DNA from: Salipiger thiooxidans
Lineage (GTDB): Bacteria > Pseudomonadota > Alphaproteobacteria > Rhodobacterales > Rhodobacteraceae
DNA: 64,000 nucleotides
NCBI RefSeq assembly: GCF_900102075.1
Contig: NZ_FNAV01000021.1
Coordinates: 1-64,000 of the forward strand
Reading direction: 5' to 3'
This document shows positions 1 through 8,170 of the stretch, piece after piece; the stretch's first letter is position 1; each line of letters begins with the position of its first letter. The notes below the pieces were generated by a model. The model was not told the origin of the DNA, did not search any database, and saw nothing but the letters and a program-made list of their open reading frames with translations. Both the position numbers and the translations under genes were made by a program.

Positions 1-240
1 GCGGCCGCCCGAAACGAGGCCCTGCGCGCCGCGAAATACCTCGGCCGGGCCCCCTGGCGACGAGGGAGCGGATACCACCCCAGGAGCCGCGTCGAGACCA
101 AGATGCATTGTGTGAAACTGCTGGGCCAGCGGCTCATGGCACGGGACTTCGACCGACAGGTCGCCGAGCTCCAAGTCCGCATCGTCGTCCTGAACGGCTA
201 CACCGCGCTCGGCATACCCGTCACGGAAGCTGTAGGATAA
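1..240 (+). CDS. IS5-family transposase, C-terminal part (partial at window edge)
   Basis: The frame is open from the first base to a TAA at 238-240. The 79 visible residues contain the stretch RNEALRAAKYLGRAPW, then GYHPRSRVETKMHCVKLLGQ and a tail ending ALGIPVTEAVG. This is the familiar C-terminus of IS5-group DDE transposases, including the YHRRSRVETKM block that carries the catalytic glutamate (VE-TK). No stop or frameshift is visible, so the gene may be intact upstream of the window. It catalyses cut-and-paste transposition of its own element. Confidence 0.8.
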   Translation, partial: AAARNEALRAAKYLGRAPWRRGSGYHPRSRVETKMHCVKLLGQRLMARDFDRQVAELQVRIVVLNGYTALGIPVTEAVG

Positions 241-295
241 GTCCGTCTGGGAAAAGGGGAACCTCGGCGTTCAGCCGATTTGTGCAACAGAGCCG
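1..295 (+). mobile_element. IS5-family insertion sequence, right end only
   Basis: The left part of the element lies outside the window. Visible here are the end of the transposase gene, about 55 nt of non-coding sequence, and a probable terminal inverted repeat whose reverse complement reads CGGCTCTGTTGCACAAA, a sequence typical of IS5/IS1182-like ends. The exact boundary (294 or 295) cannot be fixed without the other end. Whether the element is complete is unknown. Confidence 0.75.
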
Positions 296-357
296 GGTTT
301 CGTTCGTTTCGGGCCGTGAGTGCGCCGCGAGGCCTTTCGGCAGCACCGTTGTCCGCT

Positions 358-1122
358 TCACTCCGGGCTGAACCGGATATGCGGCCGGTGGGCCTCGGGT
401 GTTGGGACAATATGAGCCTTGACGCGGAAGACGTCGTGCAGGGTCTCTTGCGTCAAAACGGCGTCGGGCGTGCCGCAGGCGCGGACCGCCCCGGCCTCGA
501 GCACGACGATGCGGTCGCAGAACATGGCGGCGAGGTTGAGGTCGTGCAGGGCGATGATGCTGGTCAGGTCCAGATCGCGGACCATGCGCAGGATCTCGAT
601 CTGGTGGTGGATATCGAGGTGGTTTGTCGGCTCGTCCAGGAACAGCACCTGCGGGGCCTGCGCCAAAGCGCGGGCGATATGCACGCGCTGACGCTCACCC
701 CCCGACAAGGTCTGCCACGACTGCCTCTTGCGCGATGCCATGTCGACGCGATCGAGCGCATGGGCCACGGCGGCCTCATCGCCATCGGACCAGCCTGCAA
801 GGGCAGATCTGTGCGGTGTCCGGCCAAGCCGCACCACATCCGCCACGGTGACATTGGTGTCGGTGGCCGCGCTTTGCTGGACAAAGGCGACCTGCCGCGA
901 CAGCGCCTTGCGCGGGACCTGCGCGATGTCCTGCCCGTTGATCTCGACCCGGCCCGAGATGGGGCGCTTCAACCCGGCCAGCAGCCGCAACAGGGACGAC
1001 TTGCCCGATCCGTTGGGGCCGATCAGCCCCAGCGTCTCACCACGCACGACCTTAAACGACACGTCTGATACGATGGTTCGGCGCCTGACACCCCATATCA
1101 GGCTCTGGGCAACAACGCTCAT
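358..1122 (-). CDS. Iron-siderophore ABC transporter ATP-binding protein (FecE/FepC type)
   Basis: This cytoplasmic ATPase drives import of an iron chelate through the FecCD permease encoded just upstream. The 254 residues show every ABC signature: Walker A GPNGSGKS near residue 36, a Q-loop in AFVQQS, the signature LSGGERQR and Walker B VLFLDEPTNHLD, then the switch histidine in ALHDLNLA. Length and the closing region are typical of FecE/FhuC proteins. The start ATG overlaps the permease stop (ATGA), so the genes are translationally coupled. The substrate (siderophore, heme or cobalamin) cannot be read from the sequence; siderophore is the usual case for this family. Confidence 0.93.
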   Translation of the reverse strand: MSVVAQSLIWGVRRRTIVSDVSFKVVRGETLGLIGPNGSGKSSLLRLLAGLKRPISGRVEINGQDIAQVPRKALSRQVAFVQQSAATDTNVTVADVVRLGRTPHRSALAGWSDGDEAAVAHALDRVDMASRKRQSWQTLSGGERQRVHIARALAQAPQVLFLDEPTNHLDIHHQIEILRMVRDLDLTSIIALHDLNLAAMFCDRIVVLEAGAVRACGTPDAVLTQETLHDVFRVKAHIVPTPEAHRPHIRFSPE

Positions 1123-2156
1123 GTCTGTGGCCTCGCACGATAAAGGATGATGGCAAAGAAAGGCACACCGACCAGCGCCGTGACAACCCCGATGGGCACC
1201 GTCTGCTGTGTCGCAATCATGCGCGAAGCGATGTCGGCGAGCACCATGAAGACCGCGCCCGTCATGGCGCAGGCCGGCAGAAGCCGCATGTGCAAGGTCC
1301 CCACGACGTACCGCGCCGCGTGGGGTACGACCAGACCGACAAAGCCGATGGCTCCGACCATGCTGACGATCGTCGCGGTCAAAAGCGCGGTCACGCCGAA
1401 CAGCACGATGCGGATGCGGGCCACCGGAACACCAAGCGAAGCCGCGTCCTCATCCCCGAAGGTGAAGGCGTCCAGCGACCGCGCCATCCAGATGCAGATT
1501 GTGAAGCAGAGGATCACGACGCCGAGCAAGAGTTGGAAATCCGGCCAGCGTACCCCCCCAAAGCTGCCCAGGAGCCAGAACATCACATCACGCGCCTGCT
1601 GTGCATTGCCCGACGTCGTAACGATGTAGGAGGTCAGCGCATTGAACAGCTGCGAGGCCGCAACCCCGGCGAGGATCGTGTGGTTCGGCCCGCTGGTCGC
1701 CCCGTTCGACAATAGCGCCACCAGGGCAAAGGCTGCGAAAGCCCCGGCAAACGCCCCAAGCGACAGCGACAGACTGCCCGCGCCGATCCCCAGCACGATG
1801 ACGCAGACCGCCCCGGTCGAGGCGCCCGCCGAGACGCCCAGCACGAAAGGCTCGGCCAGCGCGTTGCGCAGAAGCGCCTGCAGGATCGCGCCGCAGATCG
1901 CCAGACCCGCGCCCGCAAGCGCCGCAATCAGGGCGCGGCTCAGGCGCAGGTTCCAGACGACGCTTTGTTGGATGGGCGCGATCTCGGCGCCGGTCAGGCC
2001 CAGTTCGTTGGTCACGGACAGGAAGACCGTCCGCAAGGGGATGTTATAATCGCCAATCGCCGTCGCGGCAGCGACGGCGAAGACCAGGACGATCAGCGAC
2101 AGGCAAAGGAAGAGGGCGAGCCGCGCGGTTCCGCTCTCTGTCGTCTCAGACGTCAT
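1119..2156 (-). CDS. FecCD-family ABC transporter permease
   Basis: Inner-membrane permease of the iron-chelate importer, about 345 residues, the usual size for BtuC/FhuB/FecCD proteins. It is made of alternating hydrophobic segments and carries the conserved family stretch GAILQALLRNALAEPFVLGVSAGASTGA early on, and IGFVGLVVPHAARYVVG near the C-terminus. The ATG at 2156 is preceded in frame by a GTG at 2159 that overlaps the stop of the binding-protein gene; either could start translation. It is the middle gene of a three-gene operon (binding protein, permease, ATPase). Confidence 0.92.
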   Translation of the reverse strand: MTSETTESGTARLALFLCLSLIVLVFAVAAATAIGDYNIPLRTVFLSVTNELGLTGAEIAPIQQSVVWNLRLSRALIAALAGAGLAICGAILQALLRNALAEPFVLGVSAGASTGAVCVIVLGIGAGSLSLSLGAFAGAFAAFALVALLSNGATSGPNHTILAGVAASQLFNALTSYIVTTSGNAQQARDVMFWLLGSFGGVRWPDFQLLLGVVILCFTICIWMARSLDAFTFGDEDAASLGVPVARIRIVLFGVTALLTATIVSMVGAIGFVGLVVPHAARYVVGTLHMRLLPACAMTGAVFMVLADIASRMIATQQTVPIGVVTALVGVPFFAIILYRARPQT

Positions 2157-3160
2157 CACGGAAGATCAAGCGCCTTCAGTTGTTCGGCCACTTGCTCGGC
2201 GCCGTAGAGGGTGCGGATGCTGGGATTCATCGCTGCGCCGCTCATGACGACGATCCGGCCATTTTTGACCGCATCCATCTGGCTGACGGTGGGATCCGAC
2301 GTCAGGAAGTCGATCTTGGTCTCGGCTGCGTCCAGATCCCAGCGGTTGCGATCTACCTGTGCCGCGACAAACACCGTCGGGTCGGCGGCCATGATACCTT
2401 CCCAGCCCACGGCGGGCCAGTCAGCCTCGGTCGTGATGGCGTTCGAGCCACCAAGGATGTCCGCAATGTAGCCCGACGGGCCATTGCCGCCGCCAAGATA
2501 GGCATCGTCGGCGGGCGACGGGCTGGAGAACCAGAAGAGGAAGGTCAGATCCTCGTTCTCTGCGAATTGCTCGCGCAGTGCCGCTTCGCGCGATTTGAAA
2601 TCCTCGGTCAGGGCTTGCCCGCGGTCAGCGACGTCGAAGATCCGTGAGAGGTCCTCGATCTCCTTGTAGAGCAGATCCATGCTCCAGAGGTCATCACGCG
2701 AGCCGTAGGCATCGTTCGCGTCCAGCGTTGTGGAACAGGCGCTTGGCGACAGATATGTCGGAATGCCCAGTTCCTCGAAATCAGACCGCTTGGCGACCTT
2801 GCTGTCGGGACCAAGCAGGGTGGTGAGCATGGCCGCCACGAAGTCTGGTTCGGCCGACAGCACTGATTCCAGTGTCGGAAATTCCACTGTCAGCAATTCG
2901 ACCTTGTCGTTGGCGTCGGCCAGTTCGGGCAACACCGAGTTGGGCCAGAAGGCGGTGGCGGCCATCCTGTCTTCGAGGCCCAGCAACAGCATGATCTCAG
3001 CGCTGTTCTGACCCAAAGCCACGGCGTTCTGCGGCGCCTCGTCGAAGGTAACCGACTGGCCGCAATTCTCGATCGTCAGAGGATAGTTGGTCTGCGCCTG
3101 AACGGCAGCCGCTGACAACGCCAAAGCGGTTGAAAATGCAACGGTGTAGGCGGTGTTCAT
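2156..3160 (-). CDS. Periplasmic iron-siderophore-binding protein
   Basis: First gene of the importer operon; it should capture the ferric chelate in the periplasm and deliver it to the FecCD permease. The chosen ATG gives a 334-residue protein beginning with a clear Sec signal peptide (MNTAYTVAFSTALALSAAA, probable cleavage after VQA). Reading upstream in frame to 3322 would bury this signal peptide, so the longer form is rejected. The body has the TroA/FhuD-like pattern: AVALGQNSAEIMLLLGL, a central long helix region and a closing NPSIRTLYGAEQVAEQLKAL. Iron control is expected, but I could not find a convincing Fur or Irr box upstream. Confidence 0.88.
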   Translation of the reverse strand: MNTAYTVAFSTALALSAAAVQAQTNYPLTIENCGQSVTFDEAPQNAVALGQNSAEIMLLLGLEDRMAATAFWPNSVLPELADANDKVELLTVEFPTLESVLSAEPDFVAAMLTTLLGPDSKVAKRSDFEELGIPTYLSPSACSTTLDANDAYGSRDDLWSMDLLYKEIEDLSRIFDVADRGQALTEDFKSREAALREQFAENEDLTFLFWFSSPSPADDAYLGGGNGPSGYIADILGGSNAITTEADWPAVGWEGIMAADPTVFVAAQVDRNRWDLDAAETKIDFLTSDPTVSQMDAVKNGRIVVMSGAAMNPSIRTLYGAEQVAEQLKALDLP

Positions 3161-3738
3161 CAGAGATGATCTCTTACTTGAGCTGTTTTGTCGGAAATCG
3201 GGTACAAGCTTCACTTCGCAGATACAAGAGTGTTTTTGTCGGAATCTCGGCAGCATTCCAAATGCGCGATGCGATGCCGACGAACCCAAGCCGTCAGGAT
3301 CAGATCTCCTGCCGAGATCCACGTGGGCGGGTCGACCATATCTGCAGGCAAGCTGACTGGTTCAAATGGTCGCCCAGATGGTCGCCCGGGGCGACGGACA
3401 CCGAGCGTCCAGAATGAGGCCCGGTTAAGGGCACTCCGGCCCCCTGGAAGACGGCCCTGCGTCCGGGGCGGTTAAGGGCTACTGCCCTCCATCTCTTCTT
3501 CGCACTGAATATCCGGGCGACAACGATATCCTGAAGACTGCGGCACTCGTGGCTTACGCGACGACCTTGAAAAAGCGGCGCACAGCCACCGCACAATACC
3601 GGATGGCACAGCGCATTTGACCGGGAAGACAAGACTGGTCTGACCTGACGTGCCCGCCGCGCACCGAAATCTTCGAGACCAGCGACGACCCTGCACACCG
3701 ATGCGGGCGTCGAGCCCGACTTGGCGAGCTTCAGCTCC
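3161..3738. other. Intergenic region, 578 bp, no gene recognised
   Basis: This stretch separates the siderophore operon from the LysR gene. Short open frames exist in several frames but none resembles a known protein or has a convincing start. It contains the promoter region of the siderophore operon next to 3160 and a short direct repeat described separately. The rest looks like decayed or foreign sequence. Confidence 0.5.
3186..3244. repeat. Direct repeat TTTTGTCGGAA, two copies upstream of siderophore operon
   Basis: The 11-mer TTTTGTCGGAA occurs at 3186-3196 and 3234-3244, 48 bp apart. An ACAAG word follows the first copy and precedes the second. The pair lies 26-84 bp upstream of the binding-protein start, where operator or promoter elements are expected. 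No regulator can be named; it does not match the Fur or Irr consensus I know. Confidence 0.3.
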
Positions 3739-4632
3739 TCAGACCTGGTGACGAAACCCCTCCACGAGAGCATCGGCCAGAAGGCGAACCCGGCGCGGAA
3801 CCACGGTGGTGTAAGGGTGCAGCAGCGAAATCGTGGAGCGTTCAGCTGGACCTTCAACATCGTCGAACAAGGCGACGAGGCGCCCGTTCGCGATATCTTC
3901 GGCGACGAGGAAAGACGGGAGGCGCGCGATGCCCAATCCTCTGAGGCAGGCGGCATGCAAGGCATCGAGGGAGTTGCAGCTGAACCCGCGCCCCAACTCA
4001 AGCGGGCGATCCCAATCATCCCCGAGCCGCCACGCGTTGAAAGGCCCCCGCATGTTCAGGGTCAGGCAAGCATGTCCAGCGAGATCGTGCGGGAGCGTCG
4101 GTGCGCCATGCCGCGCCAGATAACCGGGAGCGGCACAGATGATCCGTCGATTGCCCGCCAGCCGGCGGGAGATCAGCCCTGAATCCGGCAGAGCCGCGCT
4201 GCGCACTGCGAGATCATAACCGTCCTCGATGAGATCGACGAGCGCGTCGGTCAGCGTGAGGTCCACCGCCACGTCCGGATAGGCCTCGCTGAAATCCAGG
4301 ACGATGGGCAGGACATGCCGCCGTCCGAGCGCAATCGAGGACGTGAGGCGGATCGTCCCACGGATGGCTCCTATGCCTTCGGCGATCTCGTCCTCGGCCG
4401 CCGACAGTTGTGTCAAAAGATCTTTCGTCCTCGCAGCGTAGGTCTGGCCAGCCTCCGTGAGCGTCATGCGGCGCGTCGTGCGGACGAACAGTGGCGCGCC
4501 CAGACGCCCCTCCATCTGCGCGATGCGCTTGCTGATCGCAGAAGGCGTCACCCCGAGATGTCGCGCCGCGCCGGCGAAACTCCCGGCATCGAGAATGGCG
4601 TGAAAGATCGCGAGATCCCCATCCTGTGACAT
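3739..4632 (-). CDS. LysR-family transcriptional regulator
   Basis: DNA-binding regulator of 297 residues, typical LysR length. The N-terminal winged helix-turn-helix is plain: LAIFHAILDAGSFAGAARHL then VTPSAISKRIAQMEGRLGAPLFVRTTR and the MTLTEAG closing motif. The effector domain follows (GTIRLTSSIALGRRHVLPIV and later LDALHAACLRGLGIARLPSFL). I place the start at MSQDGDLA; an upstream in-frame ATG at 4665 adds residues that do not fit the family. It is divergent from the OYE-family gene with 99 bp between starts, the usual arrangement for a LysR protein and its target. Confidence 0.9.
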   Translation of the reverse strand: MSQDGDLAIFHAILDAGSFAGAARHLGVTPSAISKRIAQMEGRLGAPLFVRTTRRMTLTEAGQTYAARTKDLLTQLSAAEDEIAEGIGAIRGTIRLTSSIALGRRHVLPIVLDFSEAYPDVAVDLTLTDALVDLIEDGYDLAVRSAALPDSGLISRRLAGNRRIICAAPGYLARHGAPTLPHDLAGHACLTLNMRGPFNAWRLGDDWDRPLELGRGFSCNSLDALHAACLRGLGIARLPSFLVAEDIANGRLVALFDDVEGPAERSTISLLHPYTTVVPRRVRLLADALVEGFRHQV

Positions 4633-4669
4633 TCGTGCCCTCAGCTCACATGTCCATTGCCTCATGAAG

Positions 4670-4731
4670 GGATTATCACGCTCAGAAGCACATGGCAGGT
4701 ATTATTCATTCCAAGACGACAAGGATAATCC
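4670..4731. promoter_or_regulatory. Divergent LysR/OYE control region with GGATTATC ... GGATAATCC inverted repeat
   Basis: In the 99 bp between the LysR and oxidoreductase starts, GGATTATC (4670-4677) faces GGATAATCC (4723-4731) as an inverted repeat with arms about 45 bp apart; the second arm abuts the oxidoreductase ATG. An ATTATT word at 4701 resembles a further half-site. LysR proteins usually bind spaced dyads in such regions, so this is a plausible operator. That it is bound is inference only. Confidence 0.35.
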
Positions 4732-5961
4732 ATGCCCCTCTCGATCTATGCGGCCGAGCCTTCCGCCGGCCCGAATTGCGATGCCCTCTTCACCCCGCTG
4801 CAGCTTCCCTGTGGCGCGCGTCTGAAGAACCGTATTGTGAAGTCCGCCATGTCCGACCGCCTCGGAGACGGGACAGGACACCCGACTGACGCGCAGATCG
4901 CCCTCTACCGCCGGTGGTCCGTCGGCGGCGCTGCGCTTTCCATCGTTGGTGAGGTTCAGGGTGATCCGCGGTTTGCCGAGGCTTCGGGGAACCTTGTGCT
5001 CGACGATCGGGCCGATCCAAGCCGGTTCGCTCGTTTGGCGAAGGAGGGTGCTGCCGGCGGCGGTCATCTTTGGCTTCAGCTCGGCCATGCCGGTGCGCTG
5101 ACGGATCCGGCAATCGGCACGCTGAAAGGGCCGAGTGCCCTCGATCTTCCAGGACTGACGTGCGGGGCGCTCGATGCGGAAGAGATCGCTGCCCTGCCGC
5201 GAGCCTTTGCGCATACGGCTCGCCTGGCGCAGGAAGCCGGCTTCGGGGGCGTCCAGATCCATGCGGCCCACGGGTTCCTGCTCAGCCAGCTCCTATCGCC
5301 CCTCTTCAACCGGCGGGGCGATGAGTATGGCGGCCCGATCGGTGCCCGCTTGCAGATCGTCATCAGGATCATCGATGAGGTTCGATCGGCCGTCGGCCCT
5401 GCCTTTCCCATCGGGATCAAGATCAACGCGACGGATCGCCTTGATGGTGGACTGAGCGAAGCGGAGGCCCTGCACGTCGTTGCCGCGCTCGATCATACCT
5501 CGATCGACCTCATCGAAATCAGCGGCGGGACCTATTTTCCGGGCGCTCCTGCGACGTCGGAGGACCGGGGGGCTGGGGCGTATTTCACCGCGTTCGCCCG
5601 GTCCGCGCGCGGGGTCACGACAAAGCCCCTGCTCCTGACCGGCGGGATCAAGACCAGGTCCCAGGCTGGGGAGATCGTCGCCGGCGGAGTTGCCGACGCA
5701 GTCGGCCTCGCCCGAGCCTTCGCGATAGCGCCGGATCTCCCCGAGCTGTGGCGTTGCGGCGATGCGGCGACACCGTCCTTTCCGCGTTTCGCCGCCCCGC
5801 CTGAAGGCGGCGTGACCGCTTGGTACACGATGCGGATAGCCGAAATTGCCGACGGCCACGCCGCACTCACCAGCGAAGACCTTGGTCGAGCCATAGAAGC
5901 CTATACGGAACATGAAACCCGGAAAGCGGACATCTGGCGCAGTCACTTCGACCTCGGATGA
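4732..5961 (+). CDS. NADH:flavin oxidoreductase, Old Yellow Enzyme family
   Basis: FMN-dependent TIM-barrel reductase of 409 residues that should reduce activated C=C bonds or related electrophiles with NAD(P)H. Family marks: LFTPLQLPCGARLKNRIVKSAM at the N-terminus, the catalytic/FMN segment IHAAHGFLLSQLLSPLFNRR followed by DEYGG, and FPIGIKINATD in the second half. The usual C-terminal phosphate-binding strand region appears as LLLTGGIKTRSQAGEIV. It lacks the extra C-terminal flavoprotein domain of 2,4-dienoyl-CoA reductase. The divergent LysR gene is its likely regulator. The substrate is unknown. Confidence 0.9.
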   Translation: MPLSIYAAEPSAGPNCDALFTPLQLPCGARLKNRIVKSAMSDRLGDGTGHPTDAQIALYRRWSVGGAALSIVGEVQGDPRFAEASGNLVLDDRADPSRFARLAKEGAAGGGHLWLQLGHAGALTDPAIGTLKGPSALDLPGLTCGALDAEEIAALPRAFAHTARLAQEAGFGGVQIHAAHGFLLSQLLSPLFNRRGDEYGGPIGARLQIVIRIIDEVRSAVGPAFPIGIKINATDRLDGGLSEAEALHVVAALDHTSIDLIEISGGTYFPGAPATSEDRGAGAYFTAFARSARGVTTKPLLLTGGIKTRSQAGEIVAGGVADAVGLARAFAIAPDLPELWRCGDAATPSFPRFAAPPEGGVTAWYTMRIAEIADGHAALTSEDLGRAIEAYTEHETRKADIWRSHFDLG

Positions 5962-6511
5962 TGCGCCTGAGTTCAATCGGAAGCGACAAGTTTTCCTCAT
6001 CGGCAACGCTGCGACACGGCGCAGCGCACCCCGTCTAGGCGCATGGATTCACAATGTGAATCCTTCGCAGACAGAGCTCTGCAACAACGCCTCGCTGCTC
6101 TCGAAGGTTTCGGTGCGTGGCGGACAAACGACCGGATCTGCAGCTGCGATGCGACTTGGGGATCTGCCGCGTCACAGCGCAAATGCCGCTGCGAGCGCGC
6201 GCAGTGGATATTTGGCACTTCCGCAAGGGCTCGAAGCCGACCTGCGGCGGCGCAGCGAGTCGAACACCCGGAGGGGCGCAGCGCGCGTCGCTCACGGCCC
6301 AGAGCTGCCGTCGTTCGCCAGGTCGGGTTTCGCTGCGGCGCAGCGTCCCCAAACCGGCCACTGGTGGCATCGTCAGCACGGTCTGGCATCCCGAGGGCTT
6401 GAGTCGCGCCCCTGCCCTGGCGCCGCATGCACACCGGCAGGATCCGCTTTCAAAGAAGCGGCTATACGTATAGCAGTGGACGTCACTGCGCGCATATTGA
6501 AGGATCACGGC
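5962..6511. other. Intergenic region, 550 bp, no gene recognised
   Basis: Non-coding by appearance. An open frame runs through it into the downstream permease, but its translation is low-complexity and unlike any family. It holds a perfect palindrome at 6045-6063 (listed separately) and the start region of the permease. The remainder is rich in GCGGCGCAGCG-type words of the kind common in alphaproteobacterial spacers. Confidence 0.5.
6045..6063. promoter_or_regulatory. Perfect palindrome GGATTCAC-AAT-GTGAATCC
   Basis: Two 8-bp arms with a 3-bp centre make a 19-bp dyad, the size and geometry of a dimeric repressor site. It lies 83 bp after the oxidoreductase stop and about 450 bp before the permease start. 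It has no T-run, so it is not a terminator. No regulator can be assigned. Confidence 0.35.
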
Positions 6512-7726
6512 ATGACTTGGCTGGATGGCACACTGATCGTCGTCGCCGTGATCGCCTTTGCAGTCCTGATCAGCGGCCCGGTGCGCCGGAACCGGAACTG
6601 GCTGGCCACGGTCACGCCCCTGGCCTCGATCATCGGCAGCGGCTTCCTGGTCTCGGTGCCCCTGCTGGCCAGCGCAATCGGCATCTGGGCGATCCCCGCG
6701 GTGATCGGGCTGACCCTGCTGGCATTCCTGATCGGTGGCGCGATCCGCTACAACATCCGCTACGGTGAGCCGGAGTTCGAATCCGCCGAGGCCGGCCACC
6801 CGCTCAAATCCTTCGAAACCATGTCGCATCTGGTTTTGATCGGCGCCTATTTCATCTCGGTCGCCTATTACCTCGTGCTGCTGGCGGCCTTCGGGCTGAA
6901 ACTGCTGGGCTGGGAGGATCCTCTGCTGGGCAAGGTCGTCGCAACGGTGATCATCTCCTCCATCTGCCTGCTGGGCGCAACCAAGGGGCTGCAGGGTGTC
7001 GAGCGGGCCGAGGTCTTTACCGTCAGCGCCAACCTCGCGGCGATTGTCGCCCTGCTGGCCGGACTAGTGATCTTCGGAACGACGCTGCCGCAGGGCTACA
7101 GCTGGACTGCCGCAGCCGCCGTGCCGCATCATTTCGACTGGGATTCGCTGCGCTTCCTGATGGGTCTGCTGATCATCGTGCAGGGGTTCGAAACCACGCG
7201 GTTCATGGGCGATCTCTACGACGGCGAAACCCGGATCAAGGCAATGACCCGGGCGCAGATCGTTTCGTCCATCGTCTACGTGATCTTCTTCCTGCTGATG
7301 ATCCCGCTGTTCCCGTTCTTCACCTCGACGGCAGATGTCGCCGGGTTCATCGAGGTGATCGGGCGGGTCACGCCCTGGCTGCCGTTCATCGTCACCGCCG
7401 GTGCCATCGCCAGCCAGTTCAGCGCGTCGGTCGCCGACAGTATCGGTGCCAGCGAACTGGTCAGCGACACGACGCACAAGCACATCACCCCCCGGCACGC
7501 CTATGTCGTGATCGGCGCGGTCGCGGTCAGCGTGATCTGGGCGACGGACGTGGTCTCGATCGTCAGCCTGGCCTCGCGCGCCTTCGCCCTGTTCTATGCG
7601 CTGCAATGCATCGTCGCCGTCCTGGTGGCCCGCCACCGCGGCGACAACGGCAAGGCGGTCTGGTTCAGCCTTCTCGCCGTGCTTACCTTTGCCCTCGCCG
7701 TGCTCGGCATCCCCGCAGGCGCCTGA
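6512..7726 (+). CDS. APC-like multi-pass membrane transporter
   Basis: Integral membrane protein of 404 residues with about eleven hydrophobic segments and very few charged loops. Features such as TPLASIIGSGFLVSVPLLASAIG, a charged cytoplasmic loop near residue 85, and RFMGDLYDGETRIKAMTRAQIV resemble amino-acid/polyamine/cation superfamily permeases. I do not recognise a precise subfamily or substrate. The start at 6512 has a good Shine-Dalgarno sequence (GAAGGA, 7 nt upstream). Translation cannot sensibly begin at the earlier in-frame ATGs because that would add about 200 residues of non-protein-like sequence. No operon partner. Confidence 0.7.
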   Translation: MTWLDGTLIVVAVIAFAVLISGPVRRNRNWLATVTPLASIIGSGFLVSVPLLASAIGIWAIPAVIGLTLLAFLIGGAIRYNIRYGEPEFESAEAGHPLKSFETMSHLVLIGAYFISVAYYLVLLAAFGLKLLGWEDPLLGKVVATVIISSICLLGATKGLQGVERAEVFTVSANLAAIVALLAGLVIFGTTLPQGYSWTAAAAVPHHFDWDSLRFLMGLLIIVQGFETTRFMGDLYDGETRIKAMTRAQIVSSIVYVIFFLLMIPLFPFFTSTADVAGFIEVIGRVTPWLPFIVTAGAIASQFSASVADSIGASELVSDTTHKHITPRHAYVVIGAVAVSVIWATDVVSIVSLASRAFALFYALQCIVAVLVARHRGDNGKAVWFSLLAVLTFALAVLGIPAGA

Positions 7727-7741
7727 CCTGCAGACCCTAGG

Positions 7742-7827
7742 TGTTTGATCCCACGGTGTGATGGTGCGATCCATTCATTGGAATGGAAGGAAGCCCTATG
7801 GGACAAGTTCGTCACGGCAGCGCCACG
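7742..7827 (+). mobile_element. Truncated IS481-family element, left end plus first transposase codons
   Basis: The sequence opens with the terminal repeat TGTTTGATCCCACGG and runs into a transposase start (ATG at 7798) encoding MGQVRHGSAT, the typical beginning of IS481-type transposases (MGQxxHGSATTTEAVRRAI). Homology stops abruptly after about ten codons. It abuts CCTAGG at 7736-7741, which fits the NCTAGN target preference described for IS481. An inverted near-copy lies at 13175-13260. Confidence 0.7.
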
Positions 7828-8107
7828 TACTGTTACCCGGCAGGCGATTTGCGTAGCAAATCTGCCGAGAGGGCACGCACGAGGTTTTCAACGGAATAGG
7901 CCCGGGGTGACCGTGAACACGTCCGGCGGTAGCCATCTTTGAAAGGTCCGCTTCGGGCTGCCTGCGTAAGGGCAGCTCCCGCAGCGACCCCCTGGTTCCA
8001 GCTATCATCAAGCCCCTGAAGCATCCCTGTGCCGCTCCGCACGAGCCGGAATGGAGCAGCAGGCACAGATCATCTTACGCAGGCCGGTTTGCACCTTGCG
8101 CAATACT
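7828..8107. other. Non-coding stretch between IS relic and transporter terminator
   Basis: No gene seen. It holds a small dyad ATTTGC-GTA-GCAAAT at 7847-7861 and, near 7940, the motif TTTGAAAGGTCCGCTTCGGG, which resembles a dispersed intergenic word common in Rhodobacterales. That resemblance is from memory and needs a genome-wide count. On the minus strand a short frame (7833-8066) has no recognisable similarity. Confidence 0.4.
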
Positions 8108-8141
8108 GAAAACACAACACGGCGGCCGCCAAGCGACCGCC
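8108..8141 (-). terminator. Rho-independent terminator of the YfcC-like gene
   Basis: On the minus strand a 9-bp stem GGCGGTCGC / GCGGCCGCC (one G-T pair) with a 3-nt loop is followed by GTGTTGTGTTTTC. It lies 30 bp beyond the transporter stop codon, where an intrinsic terminator is expected. Confidence 0.7.
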
Positions 8142-8170
8142 GCATGCTCCGTTTAGGTCCCGCCTTCGCT

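Noticed and set aside
5912-6511. An N-terminal extension of the APC-like permease by 200 residues
   Set aside because: The extension is not protein-like, and a good Shine-Dalgarno sequence precedes the internal ATG at 6512.
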